64,000 nucleotides of DNA from Phycisphaerales bacterium (GCA_029260575.1 JAJDDB010000009.1:186001-250000); one strand, 5' to 3'; shown: positions 19,236 through 28,744, numbered from the stretch's first letter. Numbers and translations are program-made. The notes: generated from the sequence alone by a model not told the origin.

Positions 19236-20147
19236 ATGACAGCTGAGCATTGCCAAACAGACGCGCGACGACCCGCAACAGGGGTGGTTGCTGCGGCGAT
19301 GCTGGCCGGTGCGATTTCCGTTAGTGCGTTCGCACAAGGTGTTGCTGAGCAAACGCCCCAGGAACTCAAAGGTGTCGAGATCGTCGCGAACATGGGCGCG
19401 CAAGTGCCGCTTGATCTCGGCTTTACCGATGACGATGGCAACGAAGTCACGCTCGGTGACTACATCAATGGCGACAAGCCGATCATCCTCACGCCGGTCT
19501 ATTTCAACTGCCCGCAGTTATGCACACTCGTGCTCAACGGCCTTGTCGACGGACTTGAAGACGTCGAGATGTCTGTCGGCACCGAATTCGACATCGTTAC
19601 CTACAGCTTTGCTGAAGAAGAAACGACCGAGCTCGCCAATCGCAAGAAGCGCGCGTATCTCACGCAATACACCCGCGAAGGTGCCGCTGACGGCTGGCAC
19701 TTCCTGACCGGTTCCAAAGAGAGCATAACTGAACTTTCCGACACGATCGGCTTCAAATTCAAACGGCAGCCCAACGGCGAGATCGCACACTCTGCAAGCA
19801 TCGTCTTCCTCACGCCGGATGGTCGCATCAGCGCGTACATGAATGATGTCCTGTTCAAGCCGCGCGATATTCGTCTTGCATTGGTGGATGCATCCGAAGG
19901 GACAATTAGCGCTCCGTTTGAGCAGTTCCTTTTGTTCACCTGTTTCCGGTACGATCCGAATGCGGGCAGTTTCGTGCCCAGCGCCTGGAAGATCATGCGT
20001 TTCTTCGGCGGGCTGACGGTCGTCGTCCTTGCTGCGGCGGTGTTCCTGTTGTTCCGGATGGAAGCAAAGAACCGGCGCGAAGCAACGCCCATTCCCGGGT
20101 TACGTCAAGATCAAACCCCGATTGCCGAGGGTGGATTCCAGTCATGA
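19236..20147 (+). CDS. SCO1/SenC-type copper chaperone with C-terminal membrane helix
   Basis: 303 aa. Hydrophobic export segment (GVVAAAMLAGAISVSAFAQG), then a thioredoxin-fold SCO domain with copper-binding FNCPQLC (CxxxC) and the distant His in IAHSASIVFLTPDG. A C-terminal helix (GGLTVVVLAAAVFLLF) anchors it. SCO proteins deliver copper to the CuA site of oxidase subunit II or act as thiol reductants for that site; the next gene is exactly that subunit, with an ATGA overlap. The tail carries an RRE-rich cytoplasmic end. First gene of the oxidase operon and preceded by the CRP-like operator. Confidence 0.92.
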   Translation: MTAEHCQTDARRPATGVVAAAMLAGAISVSAFAQGVAEQTPQELKGVEIVANMGAQVPLDLGFTDDDGNEVTLGDYINGDKPIILTPVYFNCPQLCTLVLNGLVDGLEDVEMSVGTEFDIVTYSFAEEETTELANRKKRAYLTQYTREGAADGWHFLTGSKESITELSDTIGFKFKRQPNGEIAHSASIVFLTPDGRISAYMNDVLFKPRDIRLALVDASEGTISAPFEQFLLFTCFRYDPNAGSFVPSAWKIMRFFGGLTVVVLAAAVFLLFRMEAKNRREATPIPGLRQDQTPIAEGGFQS

Positions 20148-21247
20148 TCAGTGCGTTGGCCACCAACATGTTTGCACAGGCGCCCCAACGGTCGTTCTGG
20201 ATGCCGATCGAAGCATCGAAGTTCGCACGTGAAATGGACTTCGTGTTTTATTTCATCACCTGGTTGAGCGTGTTCTTCTTCGTATTGATCGTGGGCATCA
20301 TGATCTTCTTTATGGTGCGCTACCGCAGGCGGTCGCATATTGCCAACGTCCCGTGCTTCACCCACAACACGCCGTTGGAACTGACGTGGACGATCATTCC
20401 GCTGATCATGGTGATCGCGATCTTCTATGTAGGCATGAAGGGATACGTGAAACTGCGTCAGCCGCCGATCGGCGCGTACACAGTGAATGTCACCGGCGCG
20501 AAGTGGCAATGGTCGTTCAGCTATCCGGACAATGAGGGGATAACTGACGACTTTCTGTATGTCCCCGTTGATCGTCCTGTGCGATTGGTTATGAAATCCG
20601 ATGATGTGCTGCACAGCATGTTCATTCCGGTCTTCCGCGTGAAGCAGGATGTCGTGCCGGGCCGGTATACCGACCTGTGGTTCGAAGCGACCGAACCCGG
20701 CGAGTATGACGTCATTTGCGCCGAATATTGTGGTACCGGCCACTCAACCATGACGACGCGAGTATTCGTGTTGAGCGAAGAAGACTTCGAACTCAAAATG
20801 GCAGAAATTCGATTGCGCTTTGAGAAAGCGCCTGACCAGGATCTGCCTTGGATGGCATTTACGTATCTCTACTCTCGTTGTATGAGCTGCCACTCGCTTG
20901 ATGGCACTGATGGCATCGGTCCGTCGTGGCGGGGATTGTGGGATCGCACAAAAAAAGGTGAAACTGTTTTTACGGATGGCAGCACCCTCTCGGAACTCAC
21001 CGGCGCAGGCAAAATGTTCGCAACGCCGGAGGACTATCTCTACCGATCGATCCTGTATCCGCAGGAAAAGATTCGCGAGAACTATCCCGGTTCAATGCCC
21101 ACGTTCAAAGGATTGTTGCGTGAGCGTCAGATTGACGCCATTGTGCATCTGCTCAAGGGACTGGATGACTATGTTGATGCCAACGGCACGTGGATTGGCC
21201 CCGTGCCAGAGCCGCCTGCGGAAAATACTGATGGGGCAAAGGAGTAA
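20144..21247 (+). CDS. ctaC: caa3-type cytochrome c oxidase subunit II with fused cytochrome c
   Basis: 367 aa. Two membrane helices (FYFITWLSVFFFVLIVGIMIFF and PLELTWTIIPLIMVIAIFYV) precede a periplasmic cupredoxin domain with all CuA ligands: the His of DVLHSMF and the CAEYCGTGHSTM cluster. Then comes a cytochrome c domain with CMSCH near residue 247 and a Met in GSMPTFKG. The fused heme c makes this a caa3-type enzyme able to accept electrons directly from alternative complex III. The start overlaps the SCO stop by ATGA, followed by ctaD after 41 nt. Confidence 0.96.
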   Translation: MISALATNMFAQAPQRSFWMPIEASKFAREMDFVFYFITWLSVFFFVLIVGIMIFFMVRYRRRSHIANVPCFTHNTPLELTWTIIPLIMVIAIFYVGMKGYVKLRQPPIGAYTVNVTGAKWQWSFSYPDNEGITDDFLYVPVDRPVRLVMKSDDVLHSMFIPVFRVKQDVVPGRYTDLWFEATEPGEYDVICAEYCGTGHSTMTTRVFVLSEEDFELKMAEIRLRFEKAPDQDLPWMAFTYLYSRCMSCHSLDGTDGIGPSWRGLWDRTKKGETVFTDGSTLSELTGAGKMFATPEDYLYRSILYPQEKIRENYPGSMPTFKGLLRERQIDAIVHLLKGLDDYVDANGTWIGPVPEPPAENTDGAKE

Positions 21248-21288
21248 CGTCGGCAATGGTTGCCGTCAGTTTCCAGGATTATTGAGCC

Positions 21289-23040
21289 ATGAGCGCGATT
21301 GACACACAACCGCAGACACCAGTAGTTGTTGACAACTACCTGAATCACACCAAGGGCGTTTTGTCCTGGGCGCTGACGCTGGACCACAAACGCATAGGCG
21401 TGATGTACACCATCTCGGTATTGCTGTCGTTTTTCCTCGGCGGCATGTTCGCGCTGCTTGTGCGCACCGAACTCATCGCACCAGGCGAGGGTTTCCTCAC
21501 GCAGGATCAATACAACCAGGCGTTCTCCCTGCACGGCGCGATCATGGTTTTTCTTGTGATCATCCCATCTGTGCCCGCAGCGCTGGGCAATTTCATCATG
21601 CCGATCATGCTCGGCGCAAAAGACGTCGCGTTTCCCAGATTGAATCTGTTCAGTTATTACCTGTGGGTGTTCGGCGCAATCTTCTTCGTAGTAGCCATGT
21701 TCACCGGCAGCCTTGATACCGGCTGGACGTTTTACACGCCCTACAGCATTGACACCGATTCAGCGATGAGTGGTGTGATTCCCGCGCTCACCGGCGCGTT
21801 CATTCTTGGGTTCAGTTCGATCTTCACGGGCATGAACTTCATCGTGACAATTCACCGCCTGCGCCCGCCGGGCATGACGTGGTTCCGCATGCCGCTGTTC
21901 CTGTGGGCGATCTACGCCACCGCACTGATTCAAGTGCTCGCCACGCCCGTCCTCGGCATTACGCTCTTGCTGCTGATTATGGAACGCGCCTTCGGCATCG
22001 GCATCTTCAACCCCGCGCTCGGCGGCGACCCCGTGCTGTATCAGCATTTCTTCTGGTTCTACAGCCACCCTGCGGTCTACATCATGATCCTCCCGGGCAT
22101 GGGCATCATCAGTGAACTCATCGCTGTCCACAGCCACAAGCACATCTGCGGCTACAAGTTCATCGCGTTCAGTTCGGTCGCCATTGCGATCTTCGGCTTC
22201 CTCGTCTGGGGCCACCACATGTTTGTCAGCGGCCAAAGCCCGCTGCTCAACGCCATCTTCAGCGCGATCACCTTCAGCGTGTCGATTCCCTCCGCAGTCA
22301 AAATGTTCAACTGGCTTGCAACGCTCTACAAGGGATCAATCAGCCTCAACACGCCGATGCTGTATGCGCTGTCGTTCATGTTCATCTTTGCGATTGGCGG
22401 ACTCACCGGCCTTCACCTCGGCACGCTTGCGACCGATGTGCATCTACACGACACGTACTTCGTCGTCGCGCACTTCCACTACGTCATGATGGGCAGTGCG
22501 CTCATTGCAATGATCGGCGGGCTGCATCACTGGTGGCCCAAGATAACCGGAAAGATGTACAACGAAAATCTCGGCCGGCTCGGCTGTATACTCGTGTTTG
22601 TCGGGTTCAATACCACGTTCCTGCCGCAGTTCGTGCTCGGCAGCCAGGGCATGCCTCGGCGCTATCACGACTACTCCAACTTCCTGCCGGAGCAGGTCGA
22701 GCTGTACGCCACGTATCACATGTGGTCATCAATCGGGTCGTACATCATGGCTGTGGGCTTCTTCTTGACCGCCGGCTATCTGATTCACTCGTTGTTTGCC
22801 GGCCGCAGAGCCCCGGCAAACCCGTGGGGAGGGCGCAGCCTGGAATGGCAATGTGCCTCACCACCGCCGTACGACAACTTCGCCGTCACGCCGTCCGTAG
22901 GCGACTGCTACGACTTCTCCGTGCTTGAGTGGGATGAGAAGGAACAAGGCTACCGAATTAATGAGGAAGCTCGGCGCAAGCAGGCGTATCCCGGCGAAGT
23001 CGCCGATCGCTCCGGCGCTGAGAAATTGGATGGAGACTGA
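21289..23040 (+). CDS. ctaD: Cytochrome c oxidase subunit I, type A2
   Basis: 583 aa, 12 core helices of the heme-copper oxidase. Heme and CuB ligands are present: the His of [10 protein letters not shown]...Y with the cross-linked Tyr in YSHPAVY, WGHHMF, and the paired His in [11 protein letters not shown]. The helix VI glutamate of type A1 enzymes (GHPEVY) is absent; the YSHPxVY motif defines type A2, which uses an alternative D-channel end. It reduces O2 to water and pumps protons. AGGA lies 10 nt before the ATG. Two long C-terminal soluble segments ([21 protein letters not shown]) are beyond the core. Confidence 0.97.
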   Translation: MSAIDTQPQTPVVVDNYLNHTKGVLSWALTLDHKRIGVMYTISVLLSFFLGGMFALLVRTELIAPGEGFLTQDQYNQAFSLHGAIMVFLVIIPSVPAALGNFIMPIMLGAKDVAFPRLNLFSYYLWVFGAIFFVVAMFTGSLDTGWTFYTPYSIDTDSAMSGVIPALTGAFILGFSSIFTGMNFIVTIHRLRPPGMTWFRMPLFLWAIYATALIQVLATPVLGITLLLLIMERAFGIGIFNPALGGDPVLYQHFFWFYSHPAVYIMILPGMGIISELIAVHSHKHICGYKFIAFSSVAIAIFGFLVWGHHMFVSGQSPLLNAIFSAITFSVSIPSAVKMFNWLATLYKGSISLNTPMLYALSFMFIFAIGGLTGLHLGTLATDVHLHDTYFVVAHFHYVMMGSALIAMIGGLHHWWPKITGKMYNENLGRLGCILVFVGFNTTFLPQFVLGSQGMPRRYHDYSNFLPEQVELYATYHMWSSIGSYIMAVGFFLTAGYLIHSLFAGRRAPANPWGGRSLEWQCASPPPYDNFAVTPSVGDCYDFSVLEWDEKEQGYRINEEARRKQAYPGEVADRSGAEKLDGD

Positions 23041-23047
23041 TTGAACC

Positions 23048-24022
23048 GTGGCACACGACGCTGAACATCACGACCATCCGGACCATCTCGCGCATCATTT
23101 TGATACGCCCAAGCAGCAGTTTGAAGCTGGCAAGCTCGGCATGTGGCTGTTCATCGCCACCGAAATTTTGCTGTTCGGCGGGTTGTTCGTCGGGTACTCC
23201 GTCTGGCGCGGCAACCATCCGGAACTCTTCGAATACAGTAGTCACTTCCTCGACACGACAATGGGCGGCATCAATACCGCTGTGCTGATTGCCTCAAGCC
23301 TGACGATGGCTGCTGCGGTGACAGTCGCGCAACGTAATGATCCGGTGAAACAGGACAAGCGCCCGATACTGATCTTGCTCCTTGTGCTGACGCTGTGCGG
23401 CGCAGCCGGGTTTATGGTCATCAAGTATTTTGAATGGACGCACAAGTTTGCTGAAGGCTGGTATCCCGGCGTCAAGTACTATGAAAAACCTTCAGATAAA
23501 TCGCACACGTGGGATTCCCACGCAGGGGTGATCGGCGTGGAGATGACCACCATCGACACTGTTGACGGTGCGCCGACGCGCGGAGATCTCGGCCTTCCCG
23601 ATACGGTCACAGTCGAACTTCCCGCTGCCGCACCCGTCGCTGTGGCTCCTGATCATTTTCTGGCGGACAAACTCGCAGCCGTGTACGGCAATGATGACGC
23701 CGCGCATGCTGGTGATCCCCATGGCGCAGATGTTACAACGCACGATGCGAAGCACGACGAACATGAACAGACGCATCCGCTGCAGGACCCGCACCGACCT
23801 CGCGATGCACACATCTTCTTCAATATCTATTACATGATGACCGGCTTGCACGGCATCCACGTCATCATCGGCGGCATCGTCATCACCTGGCTTCTCATCA
23901 AGTCCTTCCGCGGACAATTCCACCGCGACTATTTCACACCCGTTGACCTCGGCGGGTTGTATTGGCACGTTGTCGATCTGATCTGGATATTCCTGTTCCC
24001 GCTGTTCTACCTGATTCACTGA
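23048..24022 (+). CDS. ctaE: Cytochrome c oxidase subunit III with a large His-rich insertion
   Basis: 324 aa from a GTG start 7 nt past ctaD. The N-terminus is His/Asp-rich (AHDAEHHDHPDHLAHHFD). Core helices follow: LGMWLFIATEILLFGGLFVGY, NTAVLIASSLTMAAAV, FMVIKYFEWTHKF, and the C-terminal YYMMTGLHGIHVIIGGIV and GLYWHVVDLIWIFLFPLFY. Between them lies a long insertion (about residues 150-255) that is not in usual subunit III (about 200-260 aa), rich in D, A and H (HAGDPHGADVTTHDAKHDEHEQTH). It may bind metal or be an extra docking loop. Structural subunit, not catalytic. Confidence 0.93.
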   Translation: MAHDAEHHDHPDHLAHHFDTPKQQFEAGKLGMWLFIATEILLFGGLFVGYSVWRGNHPELFEYSSHFLDTTMGGINTAVLIASSLTMAAAVTVAQRNDPVKQDKRPILILLLVLTLCGAAGFMVIKYFEWTHKFAEGWYPGVKYYEKPSDKSHTWDSHAGVIGVEMTTIDTVDGAPTRGDLGLPDTVTVELPAAAPVAVAPDHFLADKLAAVYGNDDAAHAGDPHGADVTTHDAKHDEHEQTHPLQDPHRPRDAHIFFNIYYMMTGLHGIHVIIGGIVITWLLIKSFRGQFHRDYFTPVDLGGLYWHVVDLIWIFLFPLFYLIH

Positions 24023-24055
24023 CTCCGCCGCCTCGCATTCTCTTGGGCAAAACCA

Positions 24056-24502
24056 ATGGCAGACAACGAACACAATCCGCTGCACGCACATGATGATCAC
24101 GGCCATGGTGTCGGTCACATCGTTCCGATCAAGCTGCTCGTCGTCGTCGGCGTAGTGCTGCTGATTCTGACCTGGATCACCGTCGCAGCGACATACTTCG
24201 ATCTTGGTGATGGAAACATCTATATCGCGCTGGCGATTGCTGTCATCAAAGCGTCGTTGGTTGCGCTGTTCTTCATGCACCTGCGCTGGGATCGCCCGTT
24301 CAACGGATTCATCTTCGTTGGCTCGATTGCGTTTGTCGCCCTGTTCATCGCGTTCGCGCTGACGGATTCAAGCCAGTATCAACCGGACATCAAAGAGTAC
24401 CGTATCACGTCGGATCTCAAGGGCGGCGATTCAGTCGACGCGCAGAAAAAACTCGAAGAGACCGCGGCGCAGCTTCAGACCGATGCACCGAGTGCTGAGT
24501 GA
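24056..24502 (+). CDS. Cytochrome c oxidase subunit IV (prokaryotic type)
   Basis: 148 aa. His-rich N-terminus (LHAHDDHGHGVGHIVP), then three membrane helices (LLVVVGVVLLILTWITVAATYF, IYIALAIAVIKASLVALFFMHLRW and GFIFVGSIAFVALFIAFALT) with the family signature ALFFMHL. The C-terminal tail is soluble. It aids assembly and stability of the oxidase core. It sits after ctaE with a 33-nt gap and before a second subunit-III-like gene. Confidence 0.9.
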   Translation: MADNEHNPLHAHDDHGHGVGHIVPIKLLVVVGVVLLILTWITVAATYFDLGDGNIYIALAIAVIKASLVALFFMHLRWDRPFNGFIFVGSIAFVALFIAFALTDSSQYQPDIKEYRITSDLKGGDSVDAQKKLEETAAQLQTDAPSAE

Positions 24503-24504
24503 TC

Positions 24505-25131
24505 ATGTTTGCCCTCGCCGCTCTGCCTGCAGGCCGTCAGCGCAATGCATTTGTAAATGAATCCGAGCAGTTCATCGCCGGCCGCTTCGCAATGTGGCTG
24601 CTGCTGCTGTCGCTGGGGATGCTCTTTGGTGCGTCGCTGATCGCATTCCTGGTTATCCGCCTGCAACTCGCTGACCACTGGCCGGGCGAACTCATCTCCC
24701 TGCCCCGCGGACTCTGGTTCAGCGCGATCATCATGCTTTTCAGCAGCGCCACGATCCACGCAGCACTACATGCTGCACGATGCAATCGAAAGCGCATGCT
24801 TGTCGCCGGCCTTGCTGTCACGTTTGTGCTTGGGTGCCTGTTTCTGGCGATGCAGGTGCAATGCTGGCTTGTTGCTCTTGCGGAACTACGCAACGTCTGG
24901 CTGGAACTTGGTAACAATCGCCTTGCCGCAACCGGGTTCTATATTTTCAGCGGCGTGCATGGCCTGCACGTCGTCGGCGGGCTCATTCCAATGGCTGTCG
25001 TCACGCTTCGTGCTGCACGCAACCAATACAACGCACAGCACTACGGCGGCGTGCAGTACATCACAATGTACTGGCACTTTCTCGACGGTGTCTGGATTGT
25101 GCTATTTGCGACACTGCTGATCGGCATGTAG
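24505..25131 (+). CDS. Second subunit-III-like heme-copper oxidase protein
   Basis: 209 aa with five membrane helices (FAMWLLLLSLGMLFGASLIAFLVI, GLWFSAIIMLFSSATIHAAL, GLAVTFVLGCLFLAMQVQCW, GVHGLHVVGGLIPMAVVTL, YWHFLDGVWIVLFATLLIGM). The GVHGLHVVGG and YWHFLDGVWIVLF stretches are clear subunit III marks. It is shorter than ctaE and lacks its insertion. It could replace or pair with CtaE in the complex, or act like a CtaG-type accessory; I cannot tell. An alternative GTG two codons upstream overlaps the previous stop (GTGA). Confidence 0.85.
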   Translation: MFALAALPAGRQRNAFVNESEQFIAGRFAMWLLLLSLGMLFGASLIAFLVIRLQLADHWPGELISLPRGLWFSAIIMLFSSATIHAALHAARCNRKRMLVAGLAVTFVLGCLFLAMQVQCWLVALAELRNVWLELGNNRLAATGFYIFSGVHGLHVVGGLIPMAVVTLRAARNQYNAQHYGGVQYITMYWHFLDGVWIVLFATLLIGM

Positions 25132-25145
25132 CAACCGACACGCAG

Positions 25146-26264
25146 CTATTCGATGAGCTGCGCATCCGGATACTGCGCCTTCCACGCAAACCACAAGCAA
25201 TGTGTTGCGTGTAATGTCGCCCGCTTCGGCAACCACTGCACTTCGACCGTGTCGCTTGCCGGATGCAACTCAAACAACACATCTCCCAACGGTACCGGCC
25301 AGGGCACGCGGCTGTTTGCATTCATGCGCGCTTCAAGCCACGGCAGCGCAAACACAAGTGAACGTTTGGAATTATGCACAACGACCACGTTCGTCTTGGC
25401 CTTCCACGGGCTGTCTGCAGGAAGCGGCGCGACCTTGAAGTCCATACTTTCGGACTGAAAATAATCCGTCGGTGTGGCGTCCTTGTAGCGTTTGCGCAGT
25501 GAAGCAACTCGATCAACTACCGTGGTCTTGGGGTGCTTGGCCAGCCAGGTTTTCCAGTCCACAAGCTGGTAATGCAGACGGCGAAGCGCCTGGCCCTTCC
25601 GCGGTCCGCTGACAGCCTTGCCGGGCAGTTGCACAAACAGACTTTCTCCGCCAACGGTCTCTGCCTGCCGGTCGTAGAACATCATGTTCGCTTGAAACAG
25701 CAGACCACTGACACCGAAGTTGAGCGTTTCATTCTGATATCGCCGATCGAAAACAACAACCGAATCGCACGGCCAACTGTATGTCACCGCAATCGGCACA
25801 CCGCCGAGTTCATCATGGATAATCTCATGCACATTCAGTATCGAAATTGGGTACGCACGCGATTCACCGTTGAGATCAACACCCACTACACGGTCGGTTG
25901 AAACAAGATATTTGTCGCGACCGCCGAGTGCTGCCACATCCTCGGCTGTCAGGTATGTCGGTTCATCAAGCACCGGCACCATGTCACGATGCAGCATCGG
26001 CGTGTCGATGTACGTGCGGTCCAACTCGAGATTCGAAACGTCAAAGTCATACGACTCGATCGTTTTGCCATCGCCCGGCGGCCTGTTGCCTGCGTTCTTG
26101 AGTGCGGGCGCAACAGCCCATGCAATGAGCGCGATGCACACGAATGCTACGACGATGAGAATCCATCCGCCGCCGGCAATCGTCAGTCGCACCTGTTTCG
26201 GATCGCCGGGTTGTTCGGCAGTGTCCGGCTCGATGTGTGGTTGGTTACCGGTCATGTAACACAC
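25146..26264 (-). CDS. DUF3179 domain protein, membrane-anchored
   Basis: 372 aa. An N-terminal cytoplasmic tail and one membrane helix (GGWILIVVAFVCIALIAWAVAPAL) precede an extracytoplasmic DUF3179 domain: VGVDLNGESRAYPISILNVHEIIHDE, then VPIAVTYSWPCDSVVVFDRR and LLFQANMMFYDR. The family's usual CPLC pair is reduced to a single Cys here (WPCDS). Function of DUF3179 is unknown. Its start lies 6 nt after the ctaB stop, so it is in one operon with heme O synthase, which hints at a role in oxidase biogenesis. I kept the GTG start because GAGGA sits about 4 nt upstream; an ATG three codons in is possible. Confidence 0.82.
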   Translation of the reverse strand: MCYMTGNQPHIEPDTAEQPGDPKQVRLTIAGGGWILIVVAFVCIALIAWAVAPALKNAGNRPPGDGKTIESYDFDVSNLELDRTYIDTPMLHRDMVPVLDEPTYLTAEDVAALGGRDKYLVSTDRVVGVDLNGESRAYPISILNVHEIIHDELGGVPIAVTYSWPCDSVVVFDRRYQNETLNFGVSGLLFQANMMFYDRQAETVGGESLFVQLPGKAVSGPRKGQALRRLHYQLVDWKTWLAKHPKTTVVDRVASLRKRYKDATPTDYFQSESMDFKVAPLPADSPWKAKTNVVVVHNSKRSLVFALPWLEARMNANSRVPWPVPLGDVLFELHPASDTVEVQWLPKRATLHATHCLWFAWKAQYPDAQLIE

Positions 26265-26270
26265 GCATCC

Positions 26271-27242
26271 TCAGGGGGTTGGAGCATCTGCACGCAGCGC
26301 GATCGTTCTGGCTTCTACTGGCAGTGTGACCGGGCCTCGATCAGCGATCAACATACCCATCAGCATCGGCAGGTAAATAATGCTTGCCAGGAACACTGTA
26401 CGAGCAGCAGACCGGGTGCGCAGCATGTACATGCGAATCGCAGTTACAACCAGTATCAACCCGAGCAGGATCGACGCTACGCCGTACAGCCAGCCGGCCA
26501 GGCCGGCAAGCACCGCAGCGAATGCGATCGGAAGCATAAGAAAACTCGTCAACACAACAACTCGGCCGGTCAGTTCGCCATCTCGATCAACGACCGGCAG
26601 CATGACAAACGTCCCGCGTGCGTAATCATCGCGGTACATCCACGCCAGCGCGAGAAAGTGCGGCAACTGCCAGGCAAAGAGAATCGCGCCCAGAACGAAC
26701 GCACCTTCACTGAGTGAGCCGGTCGCAGCGGCCCAGCCGATCATCGGCGGGATGCCGCCGACTATTGCGCCGACAATGGTGTTCAAACTCGAACGCACCT
26801 TCATCGGTGTGTATACCAGGACATACAGCACGATCGTGAGCAGCGCCAAACTCGCAGCCAGCGCGTTTGCACCCAGCCAGAGAATAATGCAGCCGCCTGC
26901 GCCCATAACGGTCGCAGCGATCAGTGCGTGCGGAATGCTCATCGCGCCACTGACCAACGGTCGTCGCTGCGTTCGGTGCATCAGGGCATCGAGCCGAACT
27001 TCCAAAATTTGATTGAACGCCGATGCGGATCCTGCCGCCAGAGCTGTGCCAAGCACCGTCCAGATGAATGTCAACCAGCTAGTCGCAGGTGCGCCCGCAA
27101 GGATGAATCCGACCGCGGTCGTTACAAGTACCATCGAGCTCAGCCGGGCTTTGGTGAGCAGCATGTACGATGCCCAAAGCCCCGGCCGCGAAGCTGCGGC
27201 CTGGACTATTGTCGTGTCGGCTGTGGTGCTGGCGAGACTCAT
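26271..27242 (-). CDS. ctaB: Protoheme IX farnesyltransferase (heme O synthase)
   Basis: 323 aa UbiA-type membrane prenyltransferase that adds a farnesyl group to heme b to give heme O, the precursor of heme A. About nine helices. First Asp-rich motif region NQILEVRLDALMHRTQRRPL, and the second conserved cytoplasmic loop with YRDDYARGTFVMLPVVD. Start taken at MSLAST; the frame continues 14 codons upstream without a better site. Divergent from ctaA (heme A synthase), with a perfect CRP-type palindrome nearly half way between the two ATGs. Followed at 6 nt by the DUF3179 gene. Confidence 0.95.
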   Translation of the reverse strand: MSLASTTADTTIVQAAASRPGLWASYMLLTKARLSSMVLVTTAVGFILAGAPATSWLTFIWTVLGTALAAGSASAFNQILEVRLDALMHRTQRRPLVSGAMSIPHALIAATVMGAGGCIILWLGANALAASLALLTIVLYVLVYTPMKVRSSLNTIVGAIVGGIPPMIGWAAATGSLSEGAFVLGAILFAWQLPHFLALAWMYRDDYARGTFVMLPVVDRDGELTGRVVVLTSFLMLPIAFAAVLAGLAGWLYGVASILLGLILVVTAIRMYMLRTRSAARTVFLASIIYLPMLMGMLIADRGPVTLPVEARTIALRADAPTP

Positions 27243-27315
27243 GAATCGGGAGGATACTTCGGATTTGCAGAAGCTGGCGAACACCGCAGAGCGGGCGGCA
27301 GATGAAGAATGACTT

Positions 27316-27331
27316 TGTGAAATTTGTCACA
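27316..27331. promoter_or_regulatory. Perfect CRP-type palindrome between ctaB and ctaA
   Basis: TGTGA-AATTTG-TCACA matches the classical CRP consensus at all ten arm positions. Its centre is 81 nt from each of the two divergent start codons. On the ctaB side a TATACT -10-like box ends 1 nt before it. Best operator candidate in the window. Confidence 0.65.
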
Positions 27332-27403
27332 TAGTATACATCGTTCACGCCTCGTTCTACCGATTTGGGTTCCAATGTGCCCGAACATTGATGGGGTCAA
27401 TTG

Positions 27404-28744
27404 ATGAACACTGAAGAACATAAGAATGTGTTGCAAAACTCCGGCCGGGCACCTCGCGGGTGGCTGGCGACGCTGTCCTTCGGCTGCACCCTCGTCATCT
27501 GGGTCGCTGCGTACGTCCTTTCGATGCCCGGCATTGCGGCGTCGGCATGGATACTTCTTGCGGTGGCAGGGGTGGTCCTGTTTGCTGGCGGCATCGTCGC
27601 CGGCCGATCAGCGACGCAATCTGTCGGTCATGGGGTGTTGCTGGGTGTCACTATCACCGCAATCAATCTGTTGATTCTCGGTTCACTCGGCAGCGGCGGG
27701 GATGCAGGCGATGTCATGCGCACCGCACTGCCGTGGATCGGCGGGTTCTTCGCCTGCGCAGTTGTCCTATGCACAGCCGGCCTGCTGGTCGGACGAGCGA
27801 GCGCGCGATCGGGCCCAGGCACAACATCCTGGATCGGTCGATTCGCTGCGGTGGTCGCCATCACAACGCTGGTGTTGATCACAGCCGGCGGCGTTGTCAC
27901 CGGGCTGGAAGCCGGCATGGCTGTTCCCGATTGGCTGACAACTTTCAGCTATCCAATGATGCTCTACCCGCTTGAACTCATGAAGGAGGACCCGGGTAGA
28001 TATTTCGAGCACTTTCACCGTTTGTGGGGTTTGCTGGTCGGGTTAAGCACGATTGTGCTCGTCATACATCTGTTTCTCTTTGATCGCAGATCGTGGGTGA
28101 AGTGGACCGGCATGGTGATCCTGCTGCTGGTTATCATCCAGGGAATCTTCGGCGGCACGCGCATTACCGAAAACAACCTCACCCTTGCCATTGTGCATGG
28201 CGTATTCGGCCAGATCGTCTTTGCGCTGCTCGTGTGCATGGCTGCGTTTACATCGCCGCATTGGGTCGGCACAGCACCGCGCACGCGTATCGACAAAGCA
28301 AAGAGTGACTACGCACTTGCCTCGGCGTTGCTCGTTGTTGTTGTGTTGCAGATTGCACTCGGCGCTGTGTATCGTCATCTGTCCAGCGACCGGGAAGTGT
28401 CAGAGAAATTGACATTTGCATTGGTCAACGCCCATATGGGTCTCGGCGTGTTGCTCGCACTCAAGCTCGAATTCGTCGGCATGCGCGCGTGGGCCCGTCG
28501 CAAGGATTATCAACCCTTGTCCAGAATCGGCCTTGTTCTGGTGATTCTCACGCCGCTGCAGATCCTGCTGGGAATCGTGGCGTATGTCATGGTTGAGATG
28601 GCCAAACGCGAGCCCGACGACCCCATTGCTCCGATTGAAGTGCTGCTCACCGGTATGCATCAGGTCACCGGCGCGCTGATTCTGGCAGCGTCTGCGCTTC
28701 TGCTTGTGTGGACGCATCGACTGCTTGACAAGACCCACGGCTGA
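27404..28744 (+). CDS. ctaA: Heme A synthase (CtaA/COX15 type)
   Basis: 446 aa, larger than bacterial CtaA (about 300-350) because of an added N-terminal block of four helices (residues about 15-135). The core has eight helices with the heme ligands and the catalytic loop: GGVVTGLEAGMAVPDWL, FEHFHRLWGLLVG, NNLTLAIVHGVFGQ, VNAHMGLGVL and MHQVTGALI. It oxidises the C8 methyl of heme O to make heme A for the caa3 oxidase. The ATG at 27404 is one codon inside the frame. Its regulation probably uses the palindrome at 27316. Confidence 0.94.
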   Translation: MNTEEHKNVLQNSGRAPRGWLATLSFGCTLVIWVAAYVLSMPGIAASAWILLAVAGVVLFAGGIVAGRSATQSVGHGVLLGVTITAINLLILGSLGSGGDAGDVMRTALPWIGGFFACAVVLCTAGLLVGRASARSGPGTTSWIGRFAAVVAITTLVLITAGGVVTGLEAGMAVPDWLTTFSYPMMLYPLELMKEDPGRYFEHFHRLWGLLVGLSTIVLVIHLFLFDRRSWVKWTGMVILLLVIIQGIFGGTRITENNLTLAIVHGVFGQIVFALLVCMAAFTSPHWVGTAPRTRIDKAKSDYALASALLVVVVLQIALGAVYRHLSSDREVSEKLTFALVNAHMGLGVLLALKLEFVGMRAWARRKDYQPLSRIGLVLVILTPLQILLGIVAYVMVEMAKREPDDPIAPIEVLLTGMHQVTGALILAASALLLVWTHRLLDKTHG

